Made by a program: the position numbers and the translations under genes. A DNA stretch of 42,500 bases from assembly GCF_000378205.1 (NCBI RefSeq), contig NZ_KB899433.1, positions 1 through 42,500 on the forward strand. Reading direction: 5' to 3'. Of the stretch, positions 23,968-33,971 are shown in pieces (position 1 is the stretch's first letter; every line of letters begins with the position of its first letter). The DNA comes from Sediminispirochaeta bajacaliforniensis DSM 16054. Lineage in GTDB: Bacteria; Spirochaetota; Spirochaetia; DSM-16054; Sediminispirochaetaceae. Under the pieces are notes generated by a model. It searched no databases, had not been told where the DNA came from, and saw only the letters and a program-made list of their open reading frames with translations.

Positions 23968-24552
23968 ATGGAAAAGCCGACGCGGGAAGATGCATGGGCT
24001 CTTTTAACAAAGTGGACGGAATCAGAGGCTCTGATCAAACACGCATTGTCCGTCGAAGCGGTGATGCGGCATCTTGCCCGAAAGGCGGGTGAGGATGAAG
24101 AGAAGTGGGGCATCGTCGGTTTGATTCACGATGTCGATTATGAGAAGTATCCGGAAGAGCACTGCGTCAAGGTGAGGGAGCTGATGGAGGCCGACCACTG
24201 GCCCGAGGAGTATATTCGTGCGGTCCAAAGTCACGGCTGGGGAATTTGCGTCGATGTAGAGCCGCAAAGCGTAATGGAAAAGAGCCTTTTTGCCGTTGAT
24301 GAATTGACAGGTTTAGTGACTGCCACTGCCTTGGTTCGTCCCTCCCGAAGCGTTTTGGATATGAAGGCGAAATCGGTAAAGAAAAAATGGAAGTCGGCGG
24401 GTTTTGCCGCCGGTGTCGACCGTTCGATTATCGAGAAGGGGGCCGCTATGCTCGGCGTCGAGGTGAGCGATCTTATCACCGATACTATCGAGGGAATGCG
24501 GACGGTCGCCGAAGAGATCGGCTTGAAGGGCACGGTCGGAGAAGAGGGCTAA
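23968..24552 (+). CDS. HD-domain protein (predicted metal-dependent phosphohydrolase)
   Basis: 194 residues, start with AGGAGGAG upstream. HD-superfamily ligands are visible: His in KHALSVEAVMRHLA, the HD pair in VGLIHDVDYEKYPEEH, and a later Asp in LFAVDELTGLV. Members of this subgroup are commonly annotated HDIG or HD hydrolases. The substrate (nucleotide or phosphoester) is unknown. Stands between birA and groL with its own ribosome-binding site, and probably its own promoter beyond the hairpin cluster. Confidence 0.82.
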   Translation: MEKPTREDAWALLTKWTESEALIKHALSVEAVMRHLARKAGEDEEKWGIVGLIHDVDYEKYPEEHCVKVRELMEADHWPEEYIRAVQSHGWGICVDVEPQSVMEKSLFAVDELTGLVTATALVRPSRSVLDMKAKSVKKKWKSAGFAAGVDRSIIEKGAAMLGVEVSDLITDTIEGMRTVAEEIGLKGTVGEEG

Positions 24553-24586
24553 AAGAGAAGAAAGCTGAAAAAGTACAAATTTTTTC

Positions 24587-24615
24587 TTGGCGTTTGCCCG
24601 AAATATTTGTATCTT
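24587..24615 (+). promoter_or_regulatory. Promoter of groL
   Basis: TTGGCG (24587-24592), 17-nt spacer, TATCTT (24610-24615), giving a leader of about 67 nt. No CIRCE element (TTAGCACTC-N9-GAGTGCTAA) is present. Confidence 0.6.
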
Positions 24616-24642
24616 AGCTTCAGAAATAGCATTAGCTCTTCA

Positions 24643-24661
24643 TTATTAAACACATTAATAA
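24643..24661 (+). promoter_or_regulatory. Inverted repeat in the groL leader
   Basis: TTATTAA-ACACA-TTAATAA, perfect 7-bp arms, about 28 nt before the start codon. Possible operator or RNA thermosensor-like element in place of CIRCE. Confidence 0.4.
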
Positions 24662-24670
24662 CACTAATAG

Positions 24671-26350
<1,680 letters not shown>

Positions 26351-26406
26351 CATCGCTGTTAGGCGATGGCAGTATACCGTTTCACGGTTTTCTGTCTTGA
26401 CTATGT

Positions 26407-26440
26407 AGGGCCCCTGTGCCAAGGTGCGCGGGGGCCTTTT
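26407..26440 (+). terminator. Terminator of groL
   Basis: GGGCCCC (from 26408) pairs with GGGGGCC (to 26436) around an interrupted inner stem, followed by TTTT. Confidence 0.75.
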
Positions 26441-26466
26441 GTGTTTAGTAGAGGACACAGAGAACA

Positions 26467-26760
26467 ATGAAAAGAGATGATTTTGTGTTTTCCATCGGAT
26501 ATCAGGGCGATACCGCTTTGATCGATTCCAGGACTGCCAGACACTATTCGAAGCTTTCCGCAGCCCAGCTTAGCGAACAGGGATTGTTCCGTGCGGCTTT
26601 TCGCATGGCTCTGTATGACGACGACCGGGATTCGATGAAGCTGGTCGTGGATGCTTATAACCGGGTCAGCGGGGCTCATCTTGAGGGAATCGACGATATG
26701 AAGCGCTTGCTCGGGGTTTTTTCGGTCCCGGAAGGGGTGACGAAGGTCTCAAGAATATGA
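26467..26760 (+). CDS. Small conserved-type protein of unknown function
   Basis: 97 residues, soluble, mixed charge, beginning MKRDDFVFSIGYQGDTALID. It has no signal peptide, membrane helix or metal motif, and I do not recognise a family. Coding character is supported by codon use like its neighbours, a clean frame between the groL terminator and yajC, and GAGG about 13 nt upstream of ATG. The sequence from ALIDSRTARHYSKLSAAQLSEQG to FRMALYDDDRDSMKLVVDAYN suggests a helical protein. Confidence 0.65.
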   Translation: MKRDDFVFSIGYQGDTALIDSRTARHYSKLSAAQLSEQGLFRAAFRMALYDDDRDSMKLVVDAYNRVSGAHLEGIDDMKRLLGVFSVPEGVTKVSRI

Positions 26761-26839
26761 GTTCTCGTAGGCCATTCTTGACGCGGCCGAGTATCCGTGG
26801 TACGTTTTTTCGAAATCAACATGAAAAGGTGCGTTTTCT

Positions 26840-27208
26840 ATGATGGAGATGTTAGCTAATTTACCCATATTGATGGGAGCTCCGGAGGGTGCCGCGGGCA
26901 GCGGTGGTTCCGGACAGATGATGACGACGTTCGTCACTTTTGGGCTCGTTATTCTGATTTTTTACTTTCTGATCATTCGTCCTCAGAATAAAAAGCAAAA
27001 AGATGCGAAGAAGATGCTTGAAGCCTTAAAGAAGGGCGACCGGGTGGTCAGTATCGGCGGAATTCGCGGAACTGTTGTTTCCGTCAAGGACCAGACCGTT
27101 GTTTTGAAGGTGGACGATAATACCAAGCTCGAGTTTACCAAGAGTGCGATATCTACAGTAGTTGAACAGGGTAAGGAAGAGGCCTCTTCATCCAAGAAAG
27201 ACGCCTAA
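26840..27208 (+). CDS. yajC: Preprotein translocase subunit YajC
   Basis: 122 residues. A glycine-rich N terminus, one membrane helix (TFVTFGLVILIFYFLIIRP) and the family motif PQNKKQKDAKKMLEALKKGD-RVVSIGGIRGTVVSV. Accessory partner of SecDF at the inner membrane. Directly precedes secD and secF, the classical order. Confidence 0.95.
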   Translation: MMEMLANLPILMGAPEGAAGSGGSGQMMTTFVTFGLVILIFYFLIIRPQNKKQKDAKKMLEALKKGDRVVSIGGIRGTVVSVKDQTVVLKVDDNTKLEFTKSAISTVVEQGKEEASSSKKDA

Positions 27209-27253
27209 GACCTTTCCTTGTCAAAAAGACAAATCCCTACCGGAGTTTAACGT

Positions 27254-28981
27254 ATGAGCAAACGTTCACGTTTATTCATTGTGCTGCTGGTACTTGTCGT
27301 ATGCGGGGTCTTTCTGTACCCCACGTTCGAGTGGTACTTTATGGTTCCGCAGGCGCAGAAAGAGCTCGCAGCCGGAAGCAAGCAGCAGATTCAGGCTTAT
27401 GCCAGAGGCCAGGCGGCAAAAGCTGTTGGAGAATTGAAATCCCTGGTCGCGGCGTCCGGTTCGGACGCTGTTCCCGAGAAATATGCTTATCTGATACCGA
27501 TTGCTAAGGAGCACTACAAGCTCGACGGCAGGGACCTTCCTTCTAAATGGACAGTCTCAACCCTTTTGAAGGGGTTTAATACCGAAGAGGCGGCTTTCTC
27601 GGCAATTGAAGGATACTATCGGACAAAGTTGTTTGATCTGAAAGATGAGGGTGGGTCGGTACTGCAACTCGGTCTCGACCTTTCCGGCGGTATGAGTATC
27701 CTGCTCGAAGCCGATCTCGACAGCCTTGAGAAGCGTCTCGGTCATCCCCCGACTGTGGATGATCAAAACCAGGCTGTACAGCGGGCCATGGAGATCCTCA
27801 ACAACCGAATCGACAAATTTGGTGTGACCGAGCCTCAGATTCGTCAGCAGGGAACGAACCAGATCAATATCGATATTCCCGGTGCGGCCGATCCCGAGCG
27901 AGTAAACTCGTTTCTTATGGGTAAGGGCTCCTTGAGTTTTCATATTGTCGATCAGGAACTGAGCCAGAAGGTCGTGCAGTACTTTCAGCAGAATCCCACA
28001 AAGGCCTACGATGATCAGGGGCATGTCATTACTCCCGATTTTGTTCCGGCCGGTTATGTTGTCCGCGGATTCTATGAAAAGGATAGTTACGGCATCGATC
28101 AGCTGAGGCGCTGGGTCGTGGTTCGGGAAGAGGTCGGCCTTGACGGAAGTCACATCCAGAATGCGACCGTTGGAAATCATCCCGTTACAGGCAAGCCTGT
28201 CATCAATTTTACCCTTGATCAGGAGGGTGGCGAGATCTTCTTCCAGTTGACAAGCACAAACCAGAAAGGGACGCTTGCCATTTTAATGGATGACAAGGTC
28301 AAATCGATGGCGGTAATCAACGAGCCGATTCGTGAACGTGTCCAGATGAGCGGCTTTGACCGAAAAGAGGCGAACGATCTCGCCCTGGTTCTGAGAACAG
28401 CGGCAATGCCGGTTGATTTGAAAATCAACAACCAGCAGGCCGTCGGTGCAAGTCTTGGTGAGGATTCGGTTCGTCAGGGTTTGAAGGCCATTACCTTGAG
28501 TTTTATCCTGGTTATTATTTTCATGCTTCTGTATTATCAGGTTGCCGGGATTGTTTCCGATATTGCCTTGATTTTGAACCTGGTCATCATGGTGTCGATT
28601 CTTTCGGCCTTTAACCTTACCCTTACCCTTACCAGTATCGCCGGTTTGATTCTGACGGTTGGTATGGCGGTCGACGCCAATGTTATTATCTTTGAGCGTA
28701 TCAAAGAAGAGTATCGTCTTGGAAAGACGCCGGAGGCTTCGGCCAAAGCGGGTTTCAGGAAGGCGTTCTGGACCATCATGGATGCCAATATTACGACCTT
28801 TATCGCTGCATTGGTTCTTAGTCAGCTCGGCAGCGGGCCTGTTCAGGGTTTTGCAAATACCTTGGCTGTTGGTATTGTCAGTTCCATGTTTACCGCTTTG
28901 TTCGTCTCCAGACTCATCTTCGACTTCGGCATTGAGCAACTGAAGGTGAAAAAACTGAGTATCGGCTGGAGGATCAGATGA
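27254..28981 (+). CDS. secD: Protein translocase subunit SecD
   Basis: 575 residues. N-terminal membrane helix, a long periplasmic P1 region (LGLDLSGGMSILLEADL, NRIDKFGVTEPQIRQQGTNQ), then the RND-type membrane bundle at about 405-560, including GMAVDANVIIFERIKEE with its proton-relay Asp. With SecF it uses the proton gradient to pull proteins through SecYEG. Overlaps secF by 4 nt (ATGA). Confidence 0.96.
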   Translation: MSKRSRLFIVLLVLVVCGVFLYPTFEWYFMVPQAQKELAAGSKQQIQAYARGQAAKAVGELKSLVAASGSDAVPEKYAYLIPIAKEHYKLDGRDLPSKWTVSTLLKGFNTEEAAFSAIEGYYRTKLFDLKDEGGSVLQLGLDLSGGMSILLEADLDSLEKRLGHPPTVDDQNQAVQRAMEILNNRIDKFGVTEPQIRQQGTNQINIDIPGAADPERVNSFLMGKGSLSFHIVDQELSQKVVQYFQQNPTKAYDDQGHVITPDFVPAGYVVRGFYEKDSYGIDQLRRWVVVREEVGLDGSHIQNATVGNHPVTGKPVINFTLDQEGGEIFFQLTSTNQKGTLAILMDDKVKSMAVINEPIRERVQMSGFDRKEANDLALVLRTAAMPVDLKINNQQAVGASLGEDSVRQGLKAITLSFILVIIFMLLYYQVAGIVSDIALILNLVIMVSILSAFNLTLTLTSIAGLILTVGMAVDANVIIFERIKEEYRLGKTPEASAKAGFRKAFWTIMDANITTFIAALVLSQLGSGPVQGFANTLAVGIVSSMFTALFVSRLIFDFGIEQLKVKKLSIGWRIR

Positions 28982-30330
28982 CCAAAGTAGTACGATTTAC
29001 CAAAATACGGTACCTCATGTTTGCAATCTCCCTGTCCCTGATTCTTGCCGGTATTGTCGGCACGATTTCCCTGGGCGGTTTTAATCTTGGTATTGATTTT
29101 CAGGCGGGATTAAGCCAGCGGGTACAGATTGCTCCTGTGGGGTTTACCCTTTCGTATACCGGATCCGGAGCGGCCACCCTCGATATCAACAACGGTACCG
29201 CTGTTCTGGAGGTTCGTGGTGATGAGGGGGTCACAAAGCATCGATTCGCTCTCGCCGATTATTCGACGATTAAGGCCCTTGCGGATGCGCTGAACGGCAT
29301 AGACGGCATTACCGCCTCTGCGCAGAGGCCCTCTGCCAGGCCCTCATCCATTGCTACGGGTCTTGATTTTCCCCTTTCGCTTTCGACTGAGGCACAGGGG
29401 GTCAATGTTTCCCCGGATGGCACTGAGTCGGCCGTTGAAATTAATCAGATTCGAGATGCTTTAGCCGCCTTTGAAAATCCTCAGGTCCAGGTAGTAGGGG
29501 ATCCTGCCCGTCAGGAATTCCTACTGAGAATCGCCGATCCTGCGGGTGGAAATAAGGATGCCTACGAAAAGAAGATTGTTTCCGACCTTGAAAATGCCTT
29601 TGGCGATGGTACTGCCGTGGTAAAGCAGTCCGATTATGTCGGCCCTCGGTTCAGTCAGGACCTTGCAAGCCAGTCTGTTACGTTGACCATCCTTGCCCTG
29701 GTGCTTATTCTCATCTACATCTGGGTCAGGTTTCGGTTCGGATTCGCCATCTCGTCGATTACCGCCTTGGTCCATGATGTTTTGATCATGCTTGGTTTTA
29801 TCGGTGTGTTCAGGCTGGAGGTCTCGACGACCACCATAGCGGCGGTTCTTACCATTGTTGGTTACTCTCTTAACGATACGATCGTTGTTTTCGACCGAAT
29901 TCGTGAAAATATGGGCTTGATGAAGGACCGGCCCATGGATGTGATTATCGATACCAGTATTACACAGTCCTTGAGCAGAACCTTAATGACCAGCCTCACA
30001 ACCTTGTTGGCTGTTCTCGCCCTTTACTTTTTCGGTACGGGCGCAATTAAGGATTTTGCCCTCAATTTGATTGTCGGTATTGTGGTCGGTACCTATTCTT
30101 CCATCTTTATCGCCAGTCCTGTGTTACTCGGAATCACCCGGGCTTCGGATAAGCGAAAGGCAAAGAAGCTTCACGTTCATACTCAGAGTACCGGTCCGAA
30201 GGGTGCCGCACTATCGACCGACTCTTCGGTTTCGGGTGAGGAATCGCCCGATGCTGTTTCAGGTCCGGTTGAAATTCCAAAGGCCGATAGAAAGTTGAAA
30301 GGCAAACGACAGCAAAAACGGAAAAAATAG
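28978..30330 (+). CDS. secF: Protein translocase subunit SecF, enlarged
   Basis: 450 residues, against about 300-320 for typical SecF. First helix near residues 13-35, then GGFNLGIDFQAGLSQRVQI. The periplasmic region contains about 100 extra residues (around 60-160, including a Ser/Pro/Ala-rich patch). The six-helix core has VGYSLNDTIVVFDRIREN and ends with the YSSIFIASPVLLGI helix. A basic, serine-rich cytoplasmic tail of about 65 residues follows, ending KLKGKRQQKRKK. Followed immediately by a terminator. Confidence 0.95.
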   Translation: MTKVVRFTKIRYLMFAISLSLILAGIVGTISLGGFNLGIDFQAGLSQRVQIAPVGFTLSYTGSGAATLDINNGTAVLEVRGDEGVTKHRFALADYSTIKALADALNGIDGITASAQRPSARPSSIATGLDFPLSLSTEAQGVNVSPDGTESAVEINQIRDALAAFENPQVQVVGDPARQEFLLRIADPAGGNKDAYEKKIVSDLENAFGDGTAVVKQSDYVGPRFSQDLASQSVTLTILALVLILIYIWVRFRFGFAISSITALVHDVLIMLGFIGVFRLEVSTTTIAAVLTIVGYSLNDTIVVFDRIRENMGLMKDRPMDVIIDTSITQSLSRTLMTSLTTLLAVLALYFFGTGAIKDFALNLIVGIVVGTYSSIFIASPVLLGITRASDKRKAKKLHVHTQSTGPKGAALSTDSSVSGEESPDAVSGPVEIPKADRKLKGKRQQKRKK

Positions 30331-30341
30331 CGTAAATGATG

Positions 30342-30371
30342 GTCCGCCCCTGTCGGGGCGGGCTTTTTTTT
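30342..30371 (+). terminator. Terminator of yajC-secD-secF
   Basis: CCGCCCC-TGTC-GGGGCGG (30344-30361) followed by a run of eight T. The T-run merges directly into the -10 region of ispH. Confidence 0.92.
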
Positions 30372-30372
30372 G

Positions 30373-30378
30373 TATATT
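30373..30378 (+). promoter_or_regulatory. Candidate -10 element of ispH
   Basis: TATATT preceded by TG and ending 7 nt before the ATG at 30386. No recognisable -35 (the terminator stem occupies it). Initiation would fall at or one base before the start codon. Confidence 0.4.
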
Positions 30379-30385
30379 GAAAACG

Positions 30386-31237
30386 ATGAATCGTAAGATT
30401 GTACTTTCAAAAACAATGGGTTTCTGTTTTGGTGTACGTCGCGCTCTTGATCTTGTTGAAAAGGCCCTTGTCGAAAAGGACGGTGGTCGTGTCGTTACCT
30501 TCGGCCCTATTATTCATAATTCCATCGTGCTTGATTCTTTGGCAAGACGCGGTGTCGTCGTTGTTCACAGCCTTGAGGAACTACAGGATGGTGATCGGGT
30601 GGTTTTTCGGGCCCACGGTGTGCCCAAGAGTGTTTCCGACCAGGTAAAGCAAGCCGGATATGTCGTGTACGATGGTACCTGTCCCCGCGTCGGAAAATCC
30701 CAGAAGATCGTCCACGACTATTGCAAAAAAGGAGAAGCGGTCTGTATGACCGGTGACCGGGAACACGGGGAAGTGATAGCGGTAAGCAGCTATGGAGAGG
30801 GTGTTTCGGTTCTCAACAACCGAAAGGATGCGGAATCCTTTGAACCCTCAGGGCCTGTGCTTTTGATAAGCCAGACTACCTTTTCCCTGCCTCTTTTTGA
30901 AGAAATATCTTCTTTTCTTGAGAAGCGTTGTGATGAGCGAGGATTTCCTTTCGCCCGATACAACACAATTTGTCCTGCTACTGCCGCGCGACAAAAGGCT
31001 TTGGAGGAACTTGCCTCCGAGGTGGAGGCAATTGTAGTCGTCGGTGGAAAAAACAGTTCAAATACTCGACGATTATATGAGGCCGCCTTGCGGCTTGTCT
31101 CTCGGGCGTGGCATATTGAGGATGCCCGTGGGATCGTGTCCGAAATGGCGGATTACCGAAGCATCGGAATTACAGCCGGGGCTTCTACTCCGGATGATAT
31201 CATTTTTGGCGTAGAGGCCGCTTTGAAGGCTCTCTAA
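30386..31237 (+). CDS. ispH: 4-hydroxy-3-methylbut-2-enyl diphosphate reductase
   Basis: 283 residues from the ATG at 30386; TTG at 30377 is a less likely alternative, and neither has a Shine-Dalgarno site. Last step of the MEP isoprenoid pathway. 4Fe-4S enzyme with the three cluster cysteines in TMGFCFGVRRA, DGTCPRVGKSQ and NTICPATAARQ. Substrate-binding His residues are in GPIIHNS, FRAHGVP and DREHGEV. VVGGKNSSNTRRL and TAGASTPDDII are also typical. Confidence 0.95.
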   Translation: MNRKIVLSKTMGFCFGVRRALDLVEKALVEKDGGRVVTFGPIIHNSIVLDSLARRGVVVVHSLEELQDGDRVVFRAHGVPKSVSDQVKQAGYVVYDGTCPRVGKSQKIVHDYCKKGEAVCMTGDREHGEVIAVSSYGEGVSVLNNRKDAESFEPSGPVLLISQTTFSLPLFEEISSFLEKRCDERGFPFARYNTICPATAARQKALEELASEVEAIVVVGGKNSSNTRRLYEAALRLVSRAWHIEDARGIVSEMADYRSIGITAGASTPDDIIFGVEAALKAL

Positions 31238-31245
31238 AGGGAAGG

Positions 31246-31818
31246 ATGGATGTCATGGCAGAGATCATTAGCGAAATTGAAAAGAGGCGGGCGTTTCGTG
31301 CCATCGGTGAACAGGGCGTTCCCGAGGATGTGAAGCAACGGATTTCGAGGGCCGCACTACTTGCTCCCTCCTGCGCCAATAAACAGCCCTGGCGTTTTGT
31401 TGTCGTTGACGAAGAGCCTGCACTATCTGTCGTGAGGGACGCTCTTTCGGGCGGAAACTACTGGGCAAAGAAGGCTCCCTTGTATCTTCTTGCTGTGACG
31501 GACCCTGTCTTTGATTGTGATCTGGAAGATCGAAGAAGCTATGCTCTCTTTGATACGGGAATGGCCGTCATGAATATGCAGCTCCAGGCTGTGGCCGAGG
31601 GGCTTGTGGCCCATCCCATAGCGGGGTTCTCCGATACACAGCTGAAAAAGGGGCTCAAGATACCCGAACCACACATTTTGATCACCATTGTGGTTGTGGG
31701 GTATCCCGGTGACAACAGCCATCTTTCGGAAAAACATCTTGTTTTGGAGTCAAGCAGGCAGGAGCGAAGGGCTGTGGAGGATCTTGTTTCAAAAAACGGA
31801 TGGTATTTCGATGAGTGA
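31246..31818 (+). CDS. Nitroreductase family flavoprotein
   Basis: 190 residues. FMN-binding nitroreductase fold: EKRRAFRAIGEQGVP, the FMN loop LLAPSCANKQPWRFVVV, and GMAVMNMQLQAVAEGLVAHPIAGF. ATG at 31246 sits directly behind AAGGGAAGG. ATG at 31255 (MAEIISEIEKRR) has better spacing and may be the true start. Electron acceptor unknown. Follows ispH by 8 nt and overlaps the HAD gene by 8 nt, so it is part of an ispH operon. Confidence 0.85.
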   Translation: MDVMAEIISEIEKRRAFRAIGEQGVPEDVKQRISRAALLAPSCANKQPWRFVVVDEEPALSVVRDALSGGNYWAKKAPLYLLAVTDPVFDCDLEDRRSYALFDTGMAVMNMQLQAVAEGLVAHPIAGFSDTQLKKGLKIPEPHILITIVVVGYPGDNSHLSEKHLVLESSRQERRAVEDLVSKNGWYFDE

Positions 31819-32620
31819 CGAGGCGATTGACAAGCTGCAGGATAGGCTTGAACGGATTCGAAATAAATCTGCCTTTATTTGTGATATGGATGGTGTTTTG
31901 TATCATGGGAACAGGCTTCTCGATGGAGCCGATCGCTTTATTACCTGGTTGCAGCGGGAGAATAAACGCTTTCTTTTCCTTACCAATTCGAGTGAACGTT
32001 CCCCCAGAGAGTTGCATCAGAAGCTTGCAAGGATGGGGGTCGATGTTGATCCTGGGCATTTTTATACCAGCGCTCTGGCAACCGCAAGCTTTCTTGCCTC
32101 GCAGAAGCCCGAAGGTTCCGCTTATGTGATTGGAGAAGCGGGACTGATCAATGCGCTTTACGAGGTCGGTTATGCCATGAATGATATTAATCCCGATTAT
32201 GTTGTCGTTGGTGAGAGCCGGAACTACAACACCGAGACATTGTTTCATGCGGTTTCTTTGGTGCGGGGCGGAGCTCGATTGATCGGCACAAATCCCGATT
32301 TAACCGGGCCTACCGAGCGGGGAATCGCGCCGGCCACAGGTGCTCTCATTACCCCTATTGCTCTCGCAGCCGAGGCGGAGCCCTATTTTATCGGAAAACC
32401 CAACCCTCTGATGATGCGTAGTGCACTTAAACGGCTTGAATCACGCAGGGAAGAGACGGTCATTATAGGGGACAGAATGGATACCGACATCAAATCGGGG
32501 CTTGAGAGCGAAATAGAGACGGTTCTGGTGCTTAGCGGAGTGACCGATCTTTCAAGGGCCGAAAGCTTTGCCTATCGCCCGCACCATATTTTGGAGGGGG
32601 TGGGAGCCATAGCTTCCTGA
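31811..32620 (+). CDS. HAD-IIA family phosphatase (NagD-like)
   Basis: 269 residues from the ATG at 31811; the open frame extends upstream inside the nitroreductase gene and is not used. HAD motifs: CDMDGVLYHG (nucleophile and acid), LFLTNSSE (motif II), GKPNPLMM (motif III Lys) and VIIGDRMDTDI (motif IV). The cap domain matches the NagD / p-nitrophenyl phosphatase group. Probably dephosphorylates sugar or nucleotide phosphates. Translationally coupled to the nitroreductase. Confidence 0.88.
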   Translation: MSDEAIDKLQDRLERIRNKSAFICDMDGVLYHGNRLLDGADRFITWLQRENKRFLFLTNSSERSPRELHQKLARMGVDVDPGHFYTSALATASFLASQKPEGSAYVIGEAGLINALYEVGYAMNDINPDYVVVGESRNYNTETLFHAVSLVRGGARLIGTNPDLTGPTERGIAPATGALITPIALAAEAEPYFIGKPNPLMMRSALKRLESRREETVIIGDRMDTDIKSGLESEIETVLVLSGVTDLSRAESFAYRPHHILEGVGAIAS

Positions 32621-32633
32621 TCTCTTTGTTTAC

Positions 32634-32652
32634 CACCAGGATTCCGGACACT
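32634..32652. repeat. Solo copy of the MITE terminus
   Basis: CACCAGGATTCCGGACACT is identical over 19 nt to the right terminus of the element at 15059-15077. No matching partner terminus lies nearby. Confidence 0.6.
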
Positions 32653-32659
32653 ATGTGTA

Positions 32660-33472
32660 CTAACCGGCCGGGCAGGGAGCGCTCTTTGCTCCTGCCGTCC
32701 TGATAAGCGCCCGAGCAAGGGAGCTGACCGGGTCCACCAGCATCACGTCTCGAAAAGGCCCTTCCCGGAGTGCAAGGGGAATTTCGGTACAACCGAGGAT
32801 AATGGCATCGGCTCCTTTAGTAATAAGGTATTCTGCCGCTTCCTGTAGCATGGCCTTTGCCTTCCCGGAGGCCGGACTCTTTGCCTTAAGACCCCAGCCG
32901 TGGTCGTAGATCGCCCCATGGACCTTCTCTGTCCAGATCCGGTCGGTTTCGAGGGGAATGAAGCCGGCCTCTTGGATCGCATTTCTCCACACCCCGCTTT
33001 CCTTTGTTCCGATGGTCGAGAGAATGCCGACATGTGCCCCCGGGGCAAACCGCTGTCTAAGCTCTTCAACCGTCTCGTCGAGCATGTGAACTGGCCTCAC
33101 GGCAGCGTTTAGCTGCTTAAGTTGTTTTGTGAAGGCGTTCCAAACGAGTGGGGCATGGAAGGTGTTACAGGGAACCCCTGCTGCCAGAGGCGCAGGGATT
33201 TGATCCTCCGGACACTGGAATGCTGCTGCCGTAGCTGCCACAAGCTCTGCCATAACCGTGCCGGGATTGTGCCCCTGGGGATCCTGAAGAAACCGGGTAC
33301 GGTCGGGAATGAGTCGTGATCGTGAGGTGTGGATCAGATCCAGATGGCCCTGGTCGCTTCCGTCCGTGATGGTGAAAGCAATGATCTTTTCGTGTAGCTT
33401 CACGCCGGCCATGGGGCCGACGCCTCCCCCTACGATGATGGCTCCTCGTTTGTTTGCTGATTCTTCCTGCAT
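32660..33472 (-). CDS. Aspartate/glutamate racemase family protein
   Basis: 270 residues from the ATG at 33472, with GGAGAG upstream; a longer frame to 33520 lacks a site. Asp/Glu racemase fold with the two active-site cysteines in GVPCNTFHAP and ILGCTEIPLAL, and an N-terminal IIVGGGVGPMAG. Likely interconverts L- and D-aspartate or a related amino acid without a cofactor; substrate not certain. Convergent with the HAD gene, with only 39 nt between, which includes a solo repeat terminus. Confidence 0.85.
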   Translation of the reverse strand: MQEESANKRGAIIVGGGVGPMAGVKLHEKIIAFTITDGSDQGHLDLIHTSRSRLIPDRTRFLQDPQGHNPGTVMAELVAATAAAFQCPEDQIPAPLAAGVPCNTFHAPLVWNAFTKQLKQLNAAVRPVHMLDETVEELRQRFAPGAHVGILSTIGTKESGVWRNAIQEAGFIPLETDRIWTEKVHGAIYDHGWGLKAKSPASGKAKAMLQEAAEYLITKGADAIILGCTEIPLALREGPFRDVMLVDPVSSLARALIRTAGAKSAPCPAG

Positions 33473-33549
33473 GACGGCTCTCCTTTCCGTTTCTTCCTCT
33501 GGGAAGAAGGATATCGCCAACGGTAAAGCGATACAAGTGCCTCTTTTGC

Positions 33550-33578
33550 TTGACCCTGTGAACGATGAATCGTAGGAT
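33550..33578 (+). promoter_or_regulatory. Promoter of the PH-like gene, leaderless
   Basis: TTGACC (33550-33555), 17-nt spacer, TAGGAT (33573-33578), then GAGAAG and ATG at 33585. Predicted +1 is the start codon. Confidence 0.6.
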
Positions 33579-33584
33579 GAGAAG

Positions 33585-33971
33585 ATGGATGGATCCTATC
33601 TTGCGGAACGTTTGGGCCAGCTTGGGCTCTACGACTCTTTCAGGCATCGATTGGAATATCGGCATCTTACCCGGGTACTTCCTTCCGATGGTGAACTTCT
33701 CGCTGCTTCCGGCGGTGTATTCAGGGGAAAGCGGTGGCTTATTTTCCTTATGTCCGGTGGATGGTTCTTTGTGAGTGCCAATCCGATTACCGGTCTTGAG
33801 TTGTTAAGCTTTTCCGATGATGCCGTCCTGCAGCTGGTGCCGAAAAAGGGGCTATTGTTTGGATCGCTTCTTCTTCGACTGGAAGGAAAGGATGAACGGA
33901 TATCGAACATGAATCGTAATGCTCCCAACCTCTTTGCCGCTGTCTGGTCCCGAAAGGCTGGCAATCCGTGA
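33585..33971 (+). CDS. Small PH-domain-like protein
   Basis: 128 residues, no signal peptide. The pattern SDGELLAASGGVFRGKRWLIFL, then GWFFVSANPITGLELLSFSD and KKGLLFGSLLLRLEG, resembles bacterial PH-like (YokE/bPH type) domains: alternating strands followed by a C-terminal helix (NAPNLFAAVWSRK). Function unknown. The stop overlaps the GTG start of the hydrolase gene. Confidence 0.6.
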   Translation: MDGSYLAERLGQLGLYDSFRHRLEYRHLTRVLPSDGELLAASGGVFRGKRWLIFLMSGGWFFVSANPITGLELLSFSDDAVLQLVPKKGLLFGSLLLRLEGKDERISNMNRNAPNLFAAVWSRKAGNP

